Shown here one piece after another: positions 1-5,268 of a stretch of DNA of 5,268 nt. Position 1 is the first letter of the stretch. Every line of letters starts with the position of its first letter. Below the pieces are notes generated by a model, which saw nothing but the letters and a program-made list of their open reading frames with translations, made no database searches and was not told the DNA's origin. The position numbers and the translations under genes are program-made. The DNA comes from JAJXZP01 sp035505775 (GTDB lineage: Bacteria > Spirochaetota > Spirochaetia > Treponematales > Rectinemataceae), in contig DATJQN010000259.1 in the NCBI GenBank assembly GCA_035505775.1, forward strand, positions 1 to 5,268, written 5' to 3'.

Positions 1-200
1 CCGGGGCCGGATCGGTTCGGCTGCCGCGGCCCTGCAGCACGGAGCGCGCTCCGGCCCGGGCCTCGACCAAAGCCGTAGTGATAGACGACACCCACACGGC
101 GAAGCAGGGCCCAGACCACAATGGAGCCGAGGGCTGCGGCAATGACTCTCCAGTCTCCGAGCACGCGCATCGACAGGGCGATATAGCCGTTCAGATCCAT
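1..200 (-). CDS. Small membrane protein, 5' part only (hypothetical)
   Basis: An ATG at 200-198 opens a frame that stays open to the left edge, giving 66 codons with no stop, so the 3' end lies outside the window. The start is 3 bp after the TGA of the PilZ-like gene (204-206), so the two are probably co-transcribed and translationally coupled. A GGGGAAGGG purine run about 12 nt upstream, inside the end of the PilZ-like gene, could help ribosome binding. The N-terminal 17 residues contain MDLNGYIAL. Residues about 18-33 (VIAAALGSIVVWALL) form one hydrophobic segment that fits a membrane helix or signal anchor. RR at 34-35 and a basic, Gly/Pro-rich tail (GFGRGPGRS) follow, which by the positive-inside rule suggests the C-terminal side is cytoplasmic. 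I do not recognise the family. The frame, hydrophobic pattern and operon position support a real gene, but no function can be given. Confidence 0.55.
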   Translation of the reverse strand, partial: MDLNGYIALSMRVLGDWRVIAAALGSIVVWALLRRVGVVYHYGFGRGPGRSALRAAGPRQPNRSGP

Positions 201-203
201 GCC

Positions 204-1430
204 TCAGCCACCCTTCCCCGCCGGCACGGCTTCGGGGGAGCCGTAGAGATTGCGCGCGAGCTCGGCCATGTCGGGCGCCGCGAGGTCCTGGAAAGCGAGC
301 CCGAAGTAGCGGGAGCCGGCCTCATCATAGCGGCGGGCGACCCGGGCGACGCAGACGATGGTTTTCCCGGCAAAGCTGAGGCGGAGCCGAATGCTTGCCC
401 CCAGGTTGAAGCGTGGACCGTCGGGAGGGAGGACTACGAGCAGTCCTGCCGGCGTGGCGTCCGCGATGGATCCGGCGCGCGCGGCGTCTCCCGAGCCCTG
501 AGCCGCGAAATAGCCGTGCCGTTTCAGGAACCAGGCCAGGACACGGGAGAATTCCCAGGCCAGATCCACAGCCGCGAAATCAAGGGCCCGTGGGCGCTCG
601 GGACCGTTGGAGAGAATGACCACCCCGACCGTATAGCGGTAGTACACGACGGGACACCAGATCGAGGAATTGACTCCGCTCGAGGCTCGCTGGGCCAGGT
701 ACGCGGCAAGCCGCGAGCCGCCCGCCATCGCCGAAGGTCCCTCGTAGTCCTCCGCCATGTCCCTGGTAATGATGCGTCCCGAGGGATAGGGATCGGCGAG
801 CGGAAGGGCGCTCAGGGTGGACGGTACATAGAGGACCCGCCCCAGCTTGGCCACCATGTCCTCGGCGATGTCGGCGGGCCCCCGCTCCTTGTACATGATC
901 ACCCGGCCCTCGCTTGCCAGGGCGGAGGCCTTCCCTTTGAAGCTCTCGACCAGGAGATTGAGATTGCGTGAATCCAGCCCCTCGCGCAGCTCCGGCAGCT
1001 CGACCTCCATCCATTCGTCGGACTCGGGGCAGTCGAGCTTCAGGTCAGCGTCGGGGAGGAGCAGATCGACCCCCAGCCCCTGGGGAGGGGGAACGCGCGG
1101 CCAGCGCCGGGAAAGGCTGCGGTACATGGATTCCGGGAAGCCGAGTTCGATGGCCTCGGAGGCGCTGCTGAGCACGAGGCTCTCGAAGGCCACGCCCTGC
1201 CCCCGAAAATCGAAGTACACCGAGACGCGCTGCCGCGGGCTCAGACGTACGGTGGCCCCGGCCTGCGGGGCAAGCGAGAGCACGTCCTGACGGCTGGATA
1301 CCATGCGGCAGGGAATCGTACGGCCTGCGGCCTGGATGCGGGCCTCGATCCGAGCCTCGGAGGCGGCCGTCAGTATGAACTCACGCTCGACACGATCTAT
1401 TCGTACAGCCACGACTCCTCCGCGAGCCAC
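204..1430 (-). CDS. PilZ-like domain protein (putative c-di-GMP receptor-type regulator)
   Basis: This 408-residue protein has no signal peptide or membrane helix and is probably cytoplasmic. The C-terminal 90 residues look like a PilZ beta-barrel. DATPAG (324-329) sits where the family DxSxxG motif is expected and is followed by the strands LLVVLP, IRLRLSF, IVCVARVARRY and YFGLAFQDL. The N-terminal part (about 10-95) is also beta-rich (FILTAASEARIEARI, VRLSPRQRVSVYFDFRG), recalling the YcgR-N/PilZN-type module that precedes PilZ in two-domain receptors. The middle (about 195-275, with SSIWCPVVYYRYTVGVVIL) is unassigned. Spirochaete PilZ-related families such as DUF1577 are a possible match, from memory. 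The arginine RxxxR motif needed for c-di-GMP binding is not obvious, so ligand binding is doubtful. The start is GTG at 1430, with GGAG 9 nt upstream. A second in-frame GTG at 1412-1410 follows GGAGGA by only 3 nt and is less likely. The gene is divergent from gpi. Confidence 0.75.
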   Translation of the reverse strand: MARGGVVAVRIDRVEREFILTAASEARIEARIQAAGRTIPCRMVSSRQDVLSLAPQAGATVRLSPRQRVSVYFDFRGQGVAFESLVLSSASEAIELGFPESMYRSLSRRWPRVPPPQGLGVDLLLPDADLKLDCPESDEWMEVELPELREGLDSRNLNLLVESFKGKASALASEGRVIMYKERGPADIAEDMVAKLGRVLYVPSTLSALPLADPYPSGRIITRDMAEDYEGPSAMAGGSRLAAYLAQRASSGVNSSIWCPVVYYRYTVGVVILSNGPERPRALDFAAVDLAWEFSRVLAWFLKRHGYFAAQGSGDAARAGSIADATPAGLLVVLPPDGPRFNLGASIRLRLSFAGKTIVCVARVARRYDEAGSRYFGLAFQDLAAPDMAELARNLYGSPEAVPAGKGG

Positions 1431-1475
1431 GCGCAGTTGCTCCGGGCTGGGAGCTCCATCCCGGGCTTGATCAAC

Positions 1476-1484
1476 TATATATCA
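1476..1484 (-). promoter_or_regulatory. Possible extended -10 promoter for the PilZ-like gene
   Basis: Reading leftward, TGATATATA matches an extended -10 element (TGn followed by a TATAAT-like hexamer). It lies about 46 nt before the GTG start, which would leave a leader of roughly 40 nt. No recognisable -35 hexamer sits at the expected spacing, where the sequence is GC-rich, so this call rests only on the extended -10 and its position in an AT-rich patch. Confidence 0.3.
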
Positions 1485-1505
1485 TTTTCGGCGCGCTCGC
1501 CCGCC

Positions 1506-1534
1506 TTGATGAAGGGAGGGGACGACTATATCAT
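1506..1534 (+). promoter_or_regulatory. Sigma70-type promoter for the gpi-murG-cvpA-holB cluster
   Basis: TTGATG (1506-1511) resembles the -35 consensus at 4 of 6 positions, and TATCAT (1529-1534) matches the -10 consensus at 5 of 6. They are separated by exactly 17 nt. Transcription would begin near 1541, giving a leader of about 55 nt to the gpi ATG. It is the best promoter candidate upstream of the cluster, because the downstream genes have no gaps large enough for one. Confidence 0.5.
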
Positions 1535-1584
1535 GATGCCTATGGAAACGCCGCGCCGTAGCGAATCGAAACGATCCGAGCGAA

Positions 1585-1589
1585 AGGAG
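1585..1589 (+). promoter_or_regulatory. Shine-Dalgarno site of gpi
   Basis: AGGAG, within AAAGGAG (1583-1589), lies 7 nt before the ATG at 1597. The ideal spacing fixes the gpi start at 1597. Confidence 0.8.
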
Positions 1590-1596
1590 CCCTAAT

Positions 1597-3234
1597 ATGG
1601 TGAAATTCGTCAATCTTGACGACTGTCCCGGCTTTCAGGAACTGCTCCGCCTGGCCCGGCCTTCCCTTGCCTCGCTGCTGAGCGCCACTCGGGTGGCCGG
1701 CTGCGAGGTCCCGATGGCAGCAGGCCTGGTCTTCAACTGGGGAGCCACGCCGGTCGACGGGGCCGTCCTTTCCGCGCTGGAAAAAATCGCGAGAGACCAG
1801 CAGCTCGTCGAAAAGTATCGCATGCTCGCCGAAGGCGCGGTCATGAACACGGGCGAGAAGCGCATGGTGCTGCACCATCTGGCCCGAGGTCAGCTGGGCG
1901 CGCCGGTGGTCCACAACGGCAGGAATCTGCGGGATTTTTACGAGGGTGAGCGCCGGAGAGTCGCGGACTTCGTCCGCGCGGTGCACGCCGGCACGATCCG
2001 TGGCTCCACCGGCAAGGAGTTCTCGACAGCTGTCCAGATCGGGATCGGCGGATCCGACCTGGGGCCCCGCGCGCTCCATATCGCCCTCGAGCGATGGGCA
2101 CGCGAGCACGGACGAATGAAAATGGATGCCCGCTTCATCTCGAATGTCGACCCCGACGACGCGAACGCCGTTCTTGCCCGCTGCGATCTGGAGCGGACTC
2201 TCTTCATTCTCGTTTCGAAAAGCGGAACGACGCAGGAAACCCTCGCCAACGAGGTCCTGGTGCGGAGCCGGCTCGAAGGCGCAGGGCTCAAGCCTTCCGG
2301 CCACATGATCGCCGTCACGAGTGAGACCAGCCCGCTCGCGCGAAATCCGGGCTATCTGGATTCCTTCTACATCGACGATTTCATCGGTGGACGGTATTCC
2401 TCCTCGAGCGCGGTGGGCGGAGTCGTCCTTTCCCTCGCTTTCGGCCCCGAGAGTTTCTCCGATTTCCTGGACGGCGCCCATAAGGCCGACCGGATGGCCC
2501 TCGAACCCGATATACGGAGAAACGCGGCCCTTCTGGATGCCCTCATCGGCCTGTACGAGCGAAACGTGCTGGGCATGGGCACGACCGCCGTCCTGCCCTA
2601 CGCCGATGCCCTCGCTCGATTCCCCGCCCACCTCCAGCAGCTCGACATGGAGTCGAACGGCAAGCGGGTGAACCGCGACGGGGCCGCGATTTCCTATTCC
2701 ACCGGTCCCGTGGTCTTCGGGGAGCCGGGCACCAACGGCCAGCACTCCTTCTATCAGCTCCTCCACCAGGGCACGGACATCGTGCCGCTCCAGTTTATCG
2801 GCTTCCTGGAGGGGCAGACCCGGGGCGATGTCGAGGTGGAAGGCTCGACGAGCCGGAGAAAGCTCCAGGCCAACCTCGCCGCGCAGATCGTCGCCTTTGC
2901 CCGCGGTCAGGCCGACGACAACCCCAACAAGACCTTCCCGGGCAATCGACCGAGTACTCTGATCCGGGGCACCCGTCTCGATCCCGCGGCGCTCGGCGCC
3001 CTGCTCGCCCACTTCGAAAACAAGGTCATGTTCCAGGGCTTCGCGTGGAACATCAACAGCTTCGACCAAGAAGGCGTCCAGCTCGGGAAACTCCTTGCCA
3101 AGCGGCTGCTTTCCGGCGCCAACGGCAGTGCCAATGGCGGCGCCAGCGGCAGCGCCAATGGCACACATGGCGACGAGGGCAAGGACGAGCTCCTCGCGGC
3201 CTACGCCGGACTGCTGCTTCCCCCGAACGCCTGA
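1597..3234 (+). CDS. pgi: Glucose-6-phosphate isomerase
   Basis: This cytoplasmic enzyme interconverts glucose-6-phosphate and fructose-6-phosphate in glycolysis and gluconeogenesis. The 545-residue length is typical of the long bacterial form. Visible family motifs are IGIGGSDLG (148-156) and the phosphate-binding loop SKSGTT (207-212). DFIGGRYSSSSAVG (261-274) is a signature-1-type sequence with Arg266. Candidate catalytic residues, by alignment from memory with the E. coli enzyme, are Glu352 in MESNGK, His383 in GTNGQH and Lys498 in FDQEGVQLGK. The signature-2 Glu is Gln here (GVQ), which I believe also occurs in spirochaete and chlamydial enzymes. All key catalytic positions are present, so the enzyme should be active. 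Between the catalytic Lys and the last helix (KDELLAAYAGLL) lies an unusual Gly/Ala/Ser/Asn linker made of a tandem repeat (507-522). The gene leads the cluster, and murG begins 2 bp after its stop. Confidence 0.97.
   Translation: MVKFVNLDDCPGFQELLRLARPSLASLLSATRVAGCEVPMAAGLVFNWGATPVDGAVLSALEKIARDQQLVEKYRMLAEGAVMNTGEKRMVLHHLARGQLGAPVVHNGRNLRDFYEGERRRVADFVRAVHAGTIRGSTGKEFSTAVQIGIGGSDLGPRALHIALERWAREHGRMKMDARFISNVDPDDANAVLARCDLERTLFILVSKSGTTQETLANEVLVRSRLEGAGLKPSGHMIAVTSETSPLARNPGYLDSFYIDDFIGGRYSSSSAVGGVVLSLAFGPESFSDFLDGAHKADRMALEPDIRRNAALLDALIGLYERNVLGMGTTAVLPYADALARFPAHLQQLDMESNGKRVNRDGAAISYSTGPVVFGEPGTNGQHSFYQLLHQGTDIVPLQFIGFLEGQTRGDVEVEGSTSRRKLQANLAAQIVAFARGQADDNPNKTFPGNRPSTLIRGTRLDPAALGALLAHFENKVMFQGFAWNINSFDQEGVQLGKLLAKRLLSGANGSANGGASGSANGTHGDEGKDELLAAYAGLLLPPNA
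3115..3162 (+). repeat. 24-bp tandem repeat, two copies, in the 3' end of gpi
   Basis: Units 3115-3138 and 3139-3162 both begin GGCGCC and end GCCAATGGC, and differ at only two bases (AAC/AGC and AGT/AGC). They are in frame and encode GANGSANG and GASGSANG (Gpi residues 507-522). The unit is 8 codons, so copy-number change would keep the reading frame. It looks like a recent in-frame duplication that forms a flexible linker. Confidence 0.85.
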
Positions 3235-3236
3235 CC

Positions 3237-4340
3237 ATGGGGCATTCCAGCACGCTCGCATTCACCGGCGGCGGTACCGGCGGTCACATCTATCCGGGAC
3301 TCGCCGTGATAGAGGCACTTCGGGCCCGCGGCCATGAAGGCCGCATCATCTGGCTGGGTTCACGCAGGGAGTCGGATCGCGACATCGTGGAGCGGGCATC
3401 CGTGGAGTATTTCGCGCTGCCGGCGGGGAAGCTGCGCAGGAGTCTGTCGCCGCGCAACGTGGCTGATGGGTTCCGCGTCATCGCGGGTTACCTGGCTTCG
3501 AGGAAAGTCCTTGCGTCGACGAGACCGGCCCTCCTCTTTTCGAAGGGCGGCTACGTCAGCGTCCCGCCCTGCGCGGCCGCCGCCGCGCTCGGCATCCCCT
3601 ACCTGACCCATGAATCCGACCTGAGCCCCGGCCTCGCCACCCGCCTCAATGCCGGCCGCGCCCGGCTCATCCTGACCGCCTACGATCGGACCCGGGACCT
3701 GCTCGCGCCGCAGTTCCGGACCAAGTGCCGGACCGTCGGCAATCCCATCCGCGACACGATGCGCCGGGGCGACGCCGCGCTTGGCCGATCGCTGCTCGGC
3801 CTTCCGCAGGGACTCCCCCTCCTCCTCTTTCTGGGCGGAAGCCAGGGGGCGCGCCAGATCAACGAACTCGTCGAGGCTGTGCTCGGCGACCTGACGAAGC
3901 GCTGCTTTGTCGTGCACCAGACGGGGCCGGGCGGGTCCCGACTTCCGCACACAGGGGTGAACTACCGCGCATTCGAGTATATCCGCGACGAGCTGCCCCA
4001 TTTCCTTGCCGCCGCCCATCTCGTGGTCGGAAGGGCGGGCGCCGGCACGCTCTGGGAGTGCGGCGCCGCAGGTAAGCCCATGGTGCTCGTTCCGCTGGCG
4101 GGGGCGGGAACCAGGGGCGACCAGGTGGATAACGCGGCCCTCTTCGAAGAGCGGGGGGCTGCGATCAGCCTTGCCGGCGACCGGGCTACACCCGAGAATC
4201 TACTGAGCGCCATCTTCGGATTCCTCGATGATCCGGCCGGCCATCGCGCCGCATCGCTCGCGGCGGGGGAGCTGGCCGGAGCCGACGCCGCCGGGGACAC
4301 GGCCGATCTCATACTGAACCTTCTAGGAGAGCTTCGATGA
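3237..4340 (+). CDS. murG: UDP-GlcNAc:undecaprenyl-PP-MurNAc-pentapeptide GlcNAc transferase (MurG)
   Basis: MurG adds GlcNAc from UDP-GlcNAc to lipid I to form lipid II, on the cytoplasmic face of the inner membrane. The protein is a 367-residue GT-B glycosyltransferase (family GT28), close to the usual 350-365. Motifs in order are TGGGTGGH (10-17), the first Gly loop; FSKGGYVSVP (101-110); HESDLSPGLA (125-134), where E. coli has an HEQN-type sequence; GGSQGAR (200-206), the third Gly loop; GRAGAGTLWECGAAGKP (265-281), with Glu274 in the nucleotide-binding helix; and RGDQVDNA (293-300). A hydrophobic and basic stretch (about 66-92) could contact the membrane. The frame stays open upstream of 3237, but that part overlaps gpi and has no MurG-like sequence. 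The ATG at 3237 places the first Gly loop at the expected distance from the N-terminus. No Shine-Dalgarno sequence precedes it, so translation probably depends on coupling to gpi, 2 bp upstream. Confidence 0.96.
   Translation: MGHSSTLAFTGGGTGGHIYPGLAVIEALRARGHEGRIIWLGSRRESDRDIVERASVEYFALPAGKLRRSLSPRNVADGFRVIAGYLASRKVLASTRPALLFSKGGYVSVPPCAAAAALGIPYLTHESDLSPGLATRLNAGRARLILTAYDRTRDLLAPQFRTKCRTVGNPIRDTMRRGDAALGRSLLGLPQGLPLLLFLGGSQGARQINELVEAVLGDLTKRCFVVHQTGPGGSRLPHTGVNYRAFEYIRDELPHFLAAAHLVVGRAGAGTLWECGAAGKPMVLVPLAGAGTRGDQVDNAALFEERGAAISLAGDRATPENLLSAIFGFLDDPAGHRAASLAAGELAGADAAGDTADLILNLLGELR
4325..4329 (+). promoter_or_regulatory. Shine-Dalgarno site of the cvpA-family gene
   Basis: AGGAG lies inside the last murG codons, 7 nt before the ATG at 4337. 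It supports the start that overlaps the murG stop as ATGA. Confidence 0.75.
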
Positions 4341-4864
4341 CTGTGATCGACTGGGTATTCCTGGCCATCGTCATTCTGCTCGCGGCCCGCTGCTTCGTGC
4401 GCGGATTCGTGGAGGAGCTCCTCTCGGTGGCCGCGATCGCCGGAGGCATTCTCGTGGCGCTCCTGCTCTACCGCAAAGGGGCGGAGCTCGTGCGGACGCA
4501 GCTCAAGATCCAAGCCTTCCCCGAGGTTCTCGCCTTCATTGTCATCTTCCTCGTGGCCTTCCTCGTGGTGAAGCTCATCGAGCACATGATCCGCGAGGGG
4601 CTGGAAGCCACCAACCTGGAAAACGCCGACCGGGTGCTCGGCCTCTTCCTCGGCGCGATCGAGGGCATGATTCTTGTGGCGCTGATTCTCGTGGCGCTCA
4701 AGCTGCAGCCGCTCTTCAACGTGGACAAGCTCCTGCAGAACTCCCTGTTCGCGAAGACGCTTTTGCCGATTGTCGGTCCCGAGGTCGCCCAGGCGACGAG
4801 GGGGCTCAAGATCCAGGCTCCCCCGGGTCTGCTCAAGCTGCAGCCGCCGGTGACCAAGCCGTAG
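4337..4864 (+). CDS. cvpA: CvpA-family inner-membrane protein
   Basis: This 175-residue protein has the CvpA family layout. It starts with a short N-terminus, IDWVFLAIVILLAARCFVRGFVEEL (residues 4-28), in which a helix is followed by the typical RGF-x-E turn. There are four hydrophobic segments at about 4-21, 27-45, 63-82 and 98-121. LGLFLGAIEGMILV (101-114) is the conserved Gly-containing last helix. The family was named for a role in colicin V production and has since been tied to envelope homeostasis; its molecular activity is not settled. The C-terminal 50 residues are soluble and Pro-rich. An LK(I/L)Q tetrapeptide occurs four times (56-59, 121-124, 157-160, 166-169). Its ATG overlaps the murG TGA by 4 bp (ATGA), so it is translationally coupled as well as having its own ribosome binding site. 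Family assignment is strong; function is known only in general terms. Confidence 0.88.
   Translation: MTVIDWVFLAIVILLAARCFVRGFVEELLSVAAIAGGILVALLLYRKGAELVRTQLKIQAFPEVLAFIVIFLVAFLVVKLIEHMIREGLEATNLENADRVLGLFLGAIEGMILVALILVALKLQPLFNVDKLLQNSLFAKTLLPIVGPEVAQATRGLKIQAPPGLLKLQPPVTKP
4696..4712 (+). repeat. 17-bp direct repeat within cvpA (copy 1; copy 2 at 4831-4847)
   Basis: GCTCAAGCTGCAGCCGC occurs identically at 4696-4712 and 4831-4847, 135 bp apart start to start and in the same reading frame, encoding LKLQP. A shorter match, GCTCAAGATCCA (4501-4512 and 4804-4815), encodes LKIQ. They may reflect internal duplication or simply codon bias on a recurring peptide motif. Confidence 0.5.
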
Positions 4865-4866
4865 GG
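4863..4866 (+). promoter_or_regulatory. Weak Shine-Dalgarno site of the delta'-type gene
   Basis: AGGG overlaps the cvpA stop codon and ends 5 nt before the GTG at 4872. It is weak, but GTG at 4872 is the only possible start: a TGA lies in frame at 4851-4853, and no other start codon lies between them. Confidence 0.45.
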
Positions 4867-4871
4867 CCATC

Positions 4872-5268
4872 GTGTTCGAGAATCTGCTGGCACAGGACGA
4901 GATCAGAACCCAGCTGCGGTTCGACGTCGAGAACGGGAAACTGCCTCCCACCCTCCTGTTCTCCGGCCCCCCCGCCTCGGGAAAGATGACGGCCGCCCTG
5001 GAGCTCGCCCGGGCGCTCGGATGCGCACACAACGGTGCGGGTGAACGGGCTCCCTGGGGCTGCAGCTGCCCTTCCTGCACGCGTCATCGCGTCATTGCCC
5101 ACCCCGACCTCCTGCTCTTCGGCTCGCGAAGCTTCCCCGAGGAAATTCCCGCAGCCCAGGAGCTCCTCCTGCGCGTTCCCGGGAAGGCATCCGCCTATTT
5201 CTTCGTGCGCGCAGTCCGCAAGCTGCTGCGCAGATTCGACTCGGCGCTTTTCGAAGGCGAGGAATCGC
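4872..5268 (+). CDS. holB: DNA polymerase III delta' / clamp-loader AAA+ subunit, 5' part only
   Basis: The gene is cut by the right edge, leaving 132 codons. The start GTG gives MFENLLAQDEIRTQL, which matches the N-terminus usual for HolB/DnaX-type proteins (MFENIIGQ-like). GPPASGKM (32-39) is a Walker A loop, with Met where Thr or Ser is usual. A cysteine cluster at C51, C64, C66 and C69 fits the small zinc module of clamp-loader AAA+ subunits, although C51 is 12 residues from C64 and the next gap is a single residue, unlike the standard C-x8-C-x2-C-x2-C. HPDLLLF (77-83) corresponds to the conserved HPD after the zinc module of delta'. The Walker B, sensor and collar regions are outside the window. 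delta' is preferred over DnaX (gamma/tau) because of the HPD motif and the eroded Walker A, but DnaX cannot be fully excluded from this fragment. The gene follows cvpA by 7 bp and is likely the next member of the operon. Confidence 0.8.
   Translation, partial: MFENLLAQDEIRTQLRFDVENGKLPPTLLFSGPPASGKMTAALELARALGCAHNGAGERAPWGCSCPSCTRHRVIAHPDLLLFGSRSFPEEIPAAQELLLRVPGKASAYFFVRAVRKLLRRFDSALFEGEES

Larger units (their letters stand above)
1431..1596. other. Divergent intergenic region between the PilZ-like gene and gpi
   Basis: These 166 bp separate two genes transcribed away from each other, and no gene was found inside. Two AT-rich patches stand out against GC-rich flanks: 1467-1488 and 1526-1538. 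The first contains the perfect 8-bp palindrome TTGATCAA (1467-1474) followed directly by CTATATATCAT. The second contains CTATATCAT (1526-1534), which overlaps the palindrome ATCATGAT (1530-1537). The related sequence CTTGATGAA lies upstream at 1505-1513. Promoters for both directions are expected here. Confidence 0.7.

Noticed and set aside
78..971. 297-codon plus-strand open frame across the PilZ-like gene
   Set aside because: It is codon-aligned antisense to the PilZ-like frame, with the same GC-driven lack of stops. The product is low-complexity and charged with no domain, and it also overlaps the downstream minus-strand gene.
1410..1412. GTG as alternative start of the PilZ-like gene
   Set aside because: GGAGGA upstream is only 3 nt away, shorter than usual. 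The GTG at 1430 has GGAG at 9 nt. The choice is not certain and changes only six residues.
1431..1596. Riboswitch or small RNA in the divergent region
   Set aside because: The gpi leader would be only about 55 nt, with no conserved aptamer-like stems or terminator hairpin that I can recognise.
3045..3236. 64-codon N-terminal extension of murG overlapping gpi
   Set aside because: The added peptide is Arg/Gln-rich readout of gpi in another frame, and MurG homologs begin just before the first Gly loop, as with the ATG at 3237.
1540..3261. 573-codon open frame on the minus strand covering all of gpi
   Set aside because: It is codon-aligned with gpi, so its stops would require TTA, CTA or TCA in the gpi frame, which are rare codons in GC3-rich genes. 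The peptide shows no recognisable domain, while the sense frame is a complete Gpi.
3962..5080. 372-codon minus-strand open frame over the murG end, cvpA and the delta' gene
   Set aside because: It spans three well-supported plus-strand genes and has Glu/His-rich composition typical of the antisense of membrane-protein codons.

Overview
The window is GC-rich, chromosomal-looking bacterial DNA with tightly packed housekeeping genes. The GC3-rich codon use produces long antisense open frames that are not genes. The best guess at a source is a high-GC spirochaete. From memory, a murG-cvpA-(clamp-loader-like) order also occurs in Treponema pallidum, and the Gpi and MurG motif variants (GVQLGK; HESD) look like spirochaete versions. 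That placement is inference and a homology search would be needed to settle it.

Layout. On the minus strand, reading leftward from about 1430, lies a PilZ-like protein gene (204-1430). It is followed after 3 bp by the 5' part of a small membrane-protein gene that runs off the left edge (1-200). A 166-bp divergent intergenic region (1431-1596) holds an AT-rich stretch with a good sigma70-type promoter pointing right and a weaker extended -10 pointing left. On the plus strand there is a tight cluster: glucose-6-phosphate isomerase (1597-3234), MurG (3237-4340), a CvpA-family membrane protein (4337-4864) and the 5' part of a DNA polymerase III delta'-type clamp-loader gene (4872 to the right edge). 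Gaps are 2 bp, a 4-bp overlap and 7 bp, so one transcript from the promoter near 1506-1534 is likely.

How the genes relate. Gpi interconverts glucose-6-P and fructose-6-P, and fructose-6-P also feeds UDP-GlcNAc synthesis. MurG uses UDP-GlcNAc to make lipid II. CvpA-family proteins are inner-membrane proteins linked to envelope and colicin-V phenotypes, and HolB belongs to the replication clamp loader. The cluster therefore joins central carbon metabolism, cell-wall synthesis and replication, as bacterial housekeeping operons often do. The leftward genes suggest a c-di-GMP-type or derived regulatory protein of unknown target.

No RNA genes, mobile elements, CRISPR arrays or clear intrinsic terminators were seen. 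I found no convincing undescribed system. The items most worth a second look are the PilZ-like protein with eroded ligand motifs, the tandem-repeat linker in Gpi, and the repeated AT-rich motif in the divergent promoter region.
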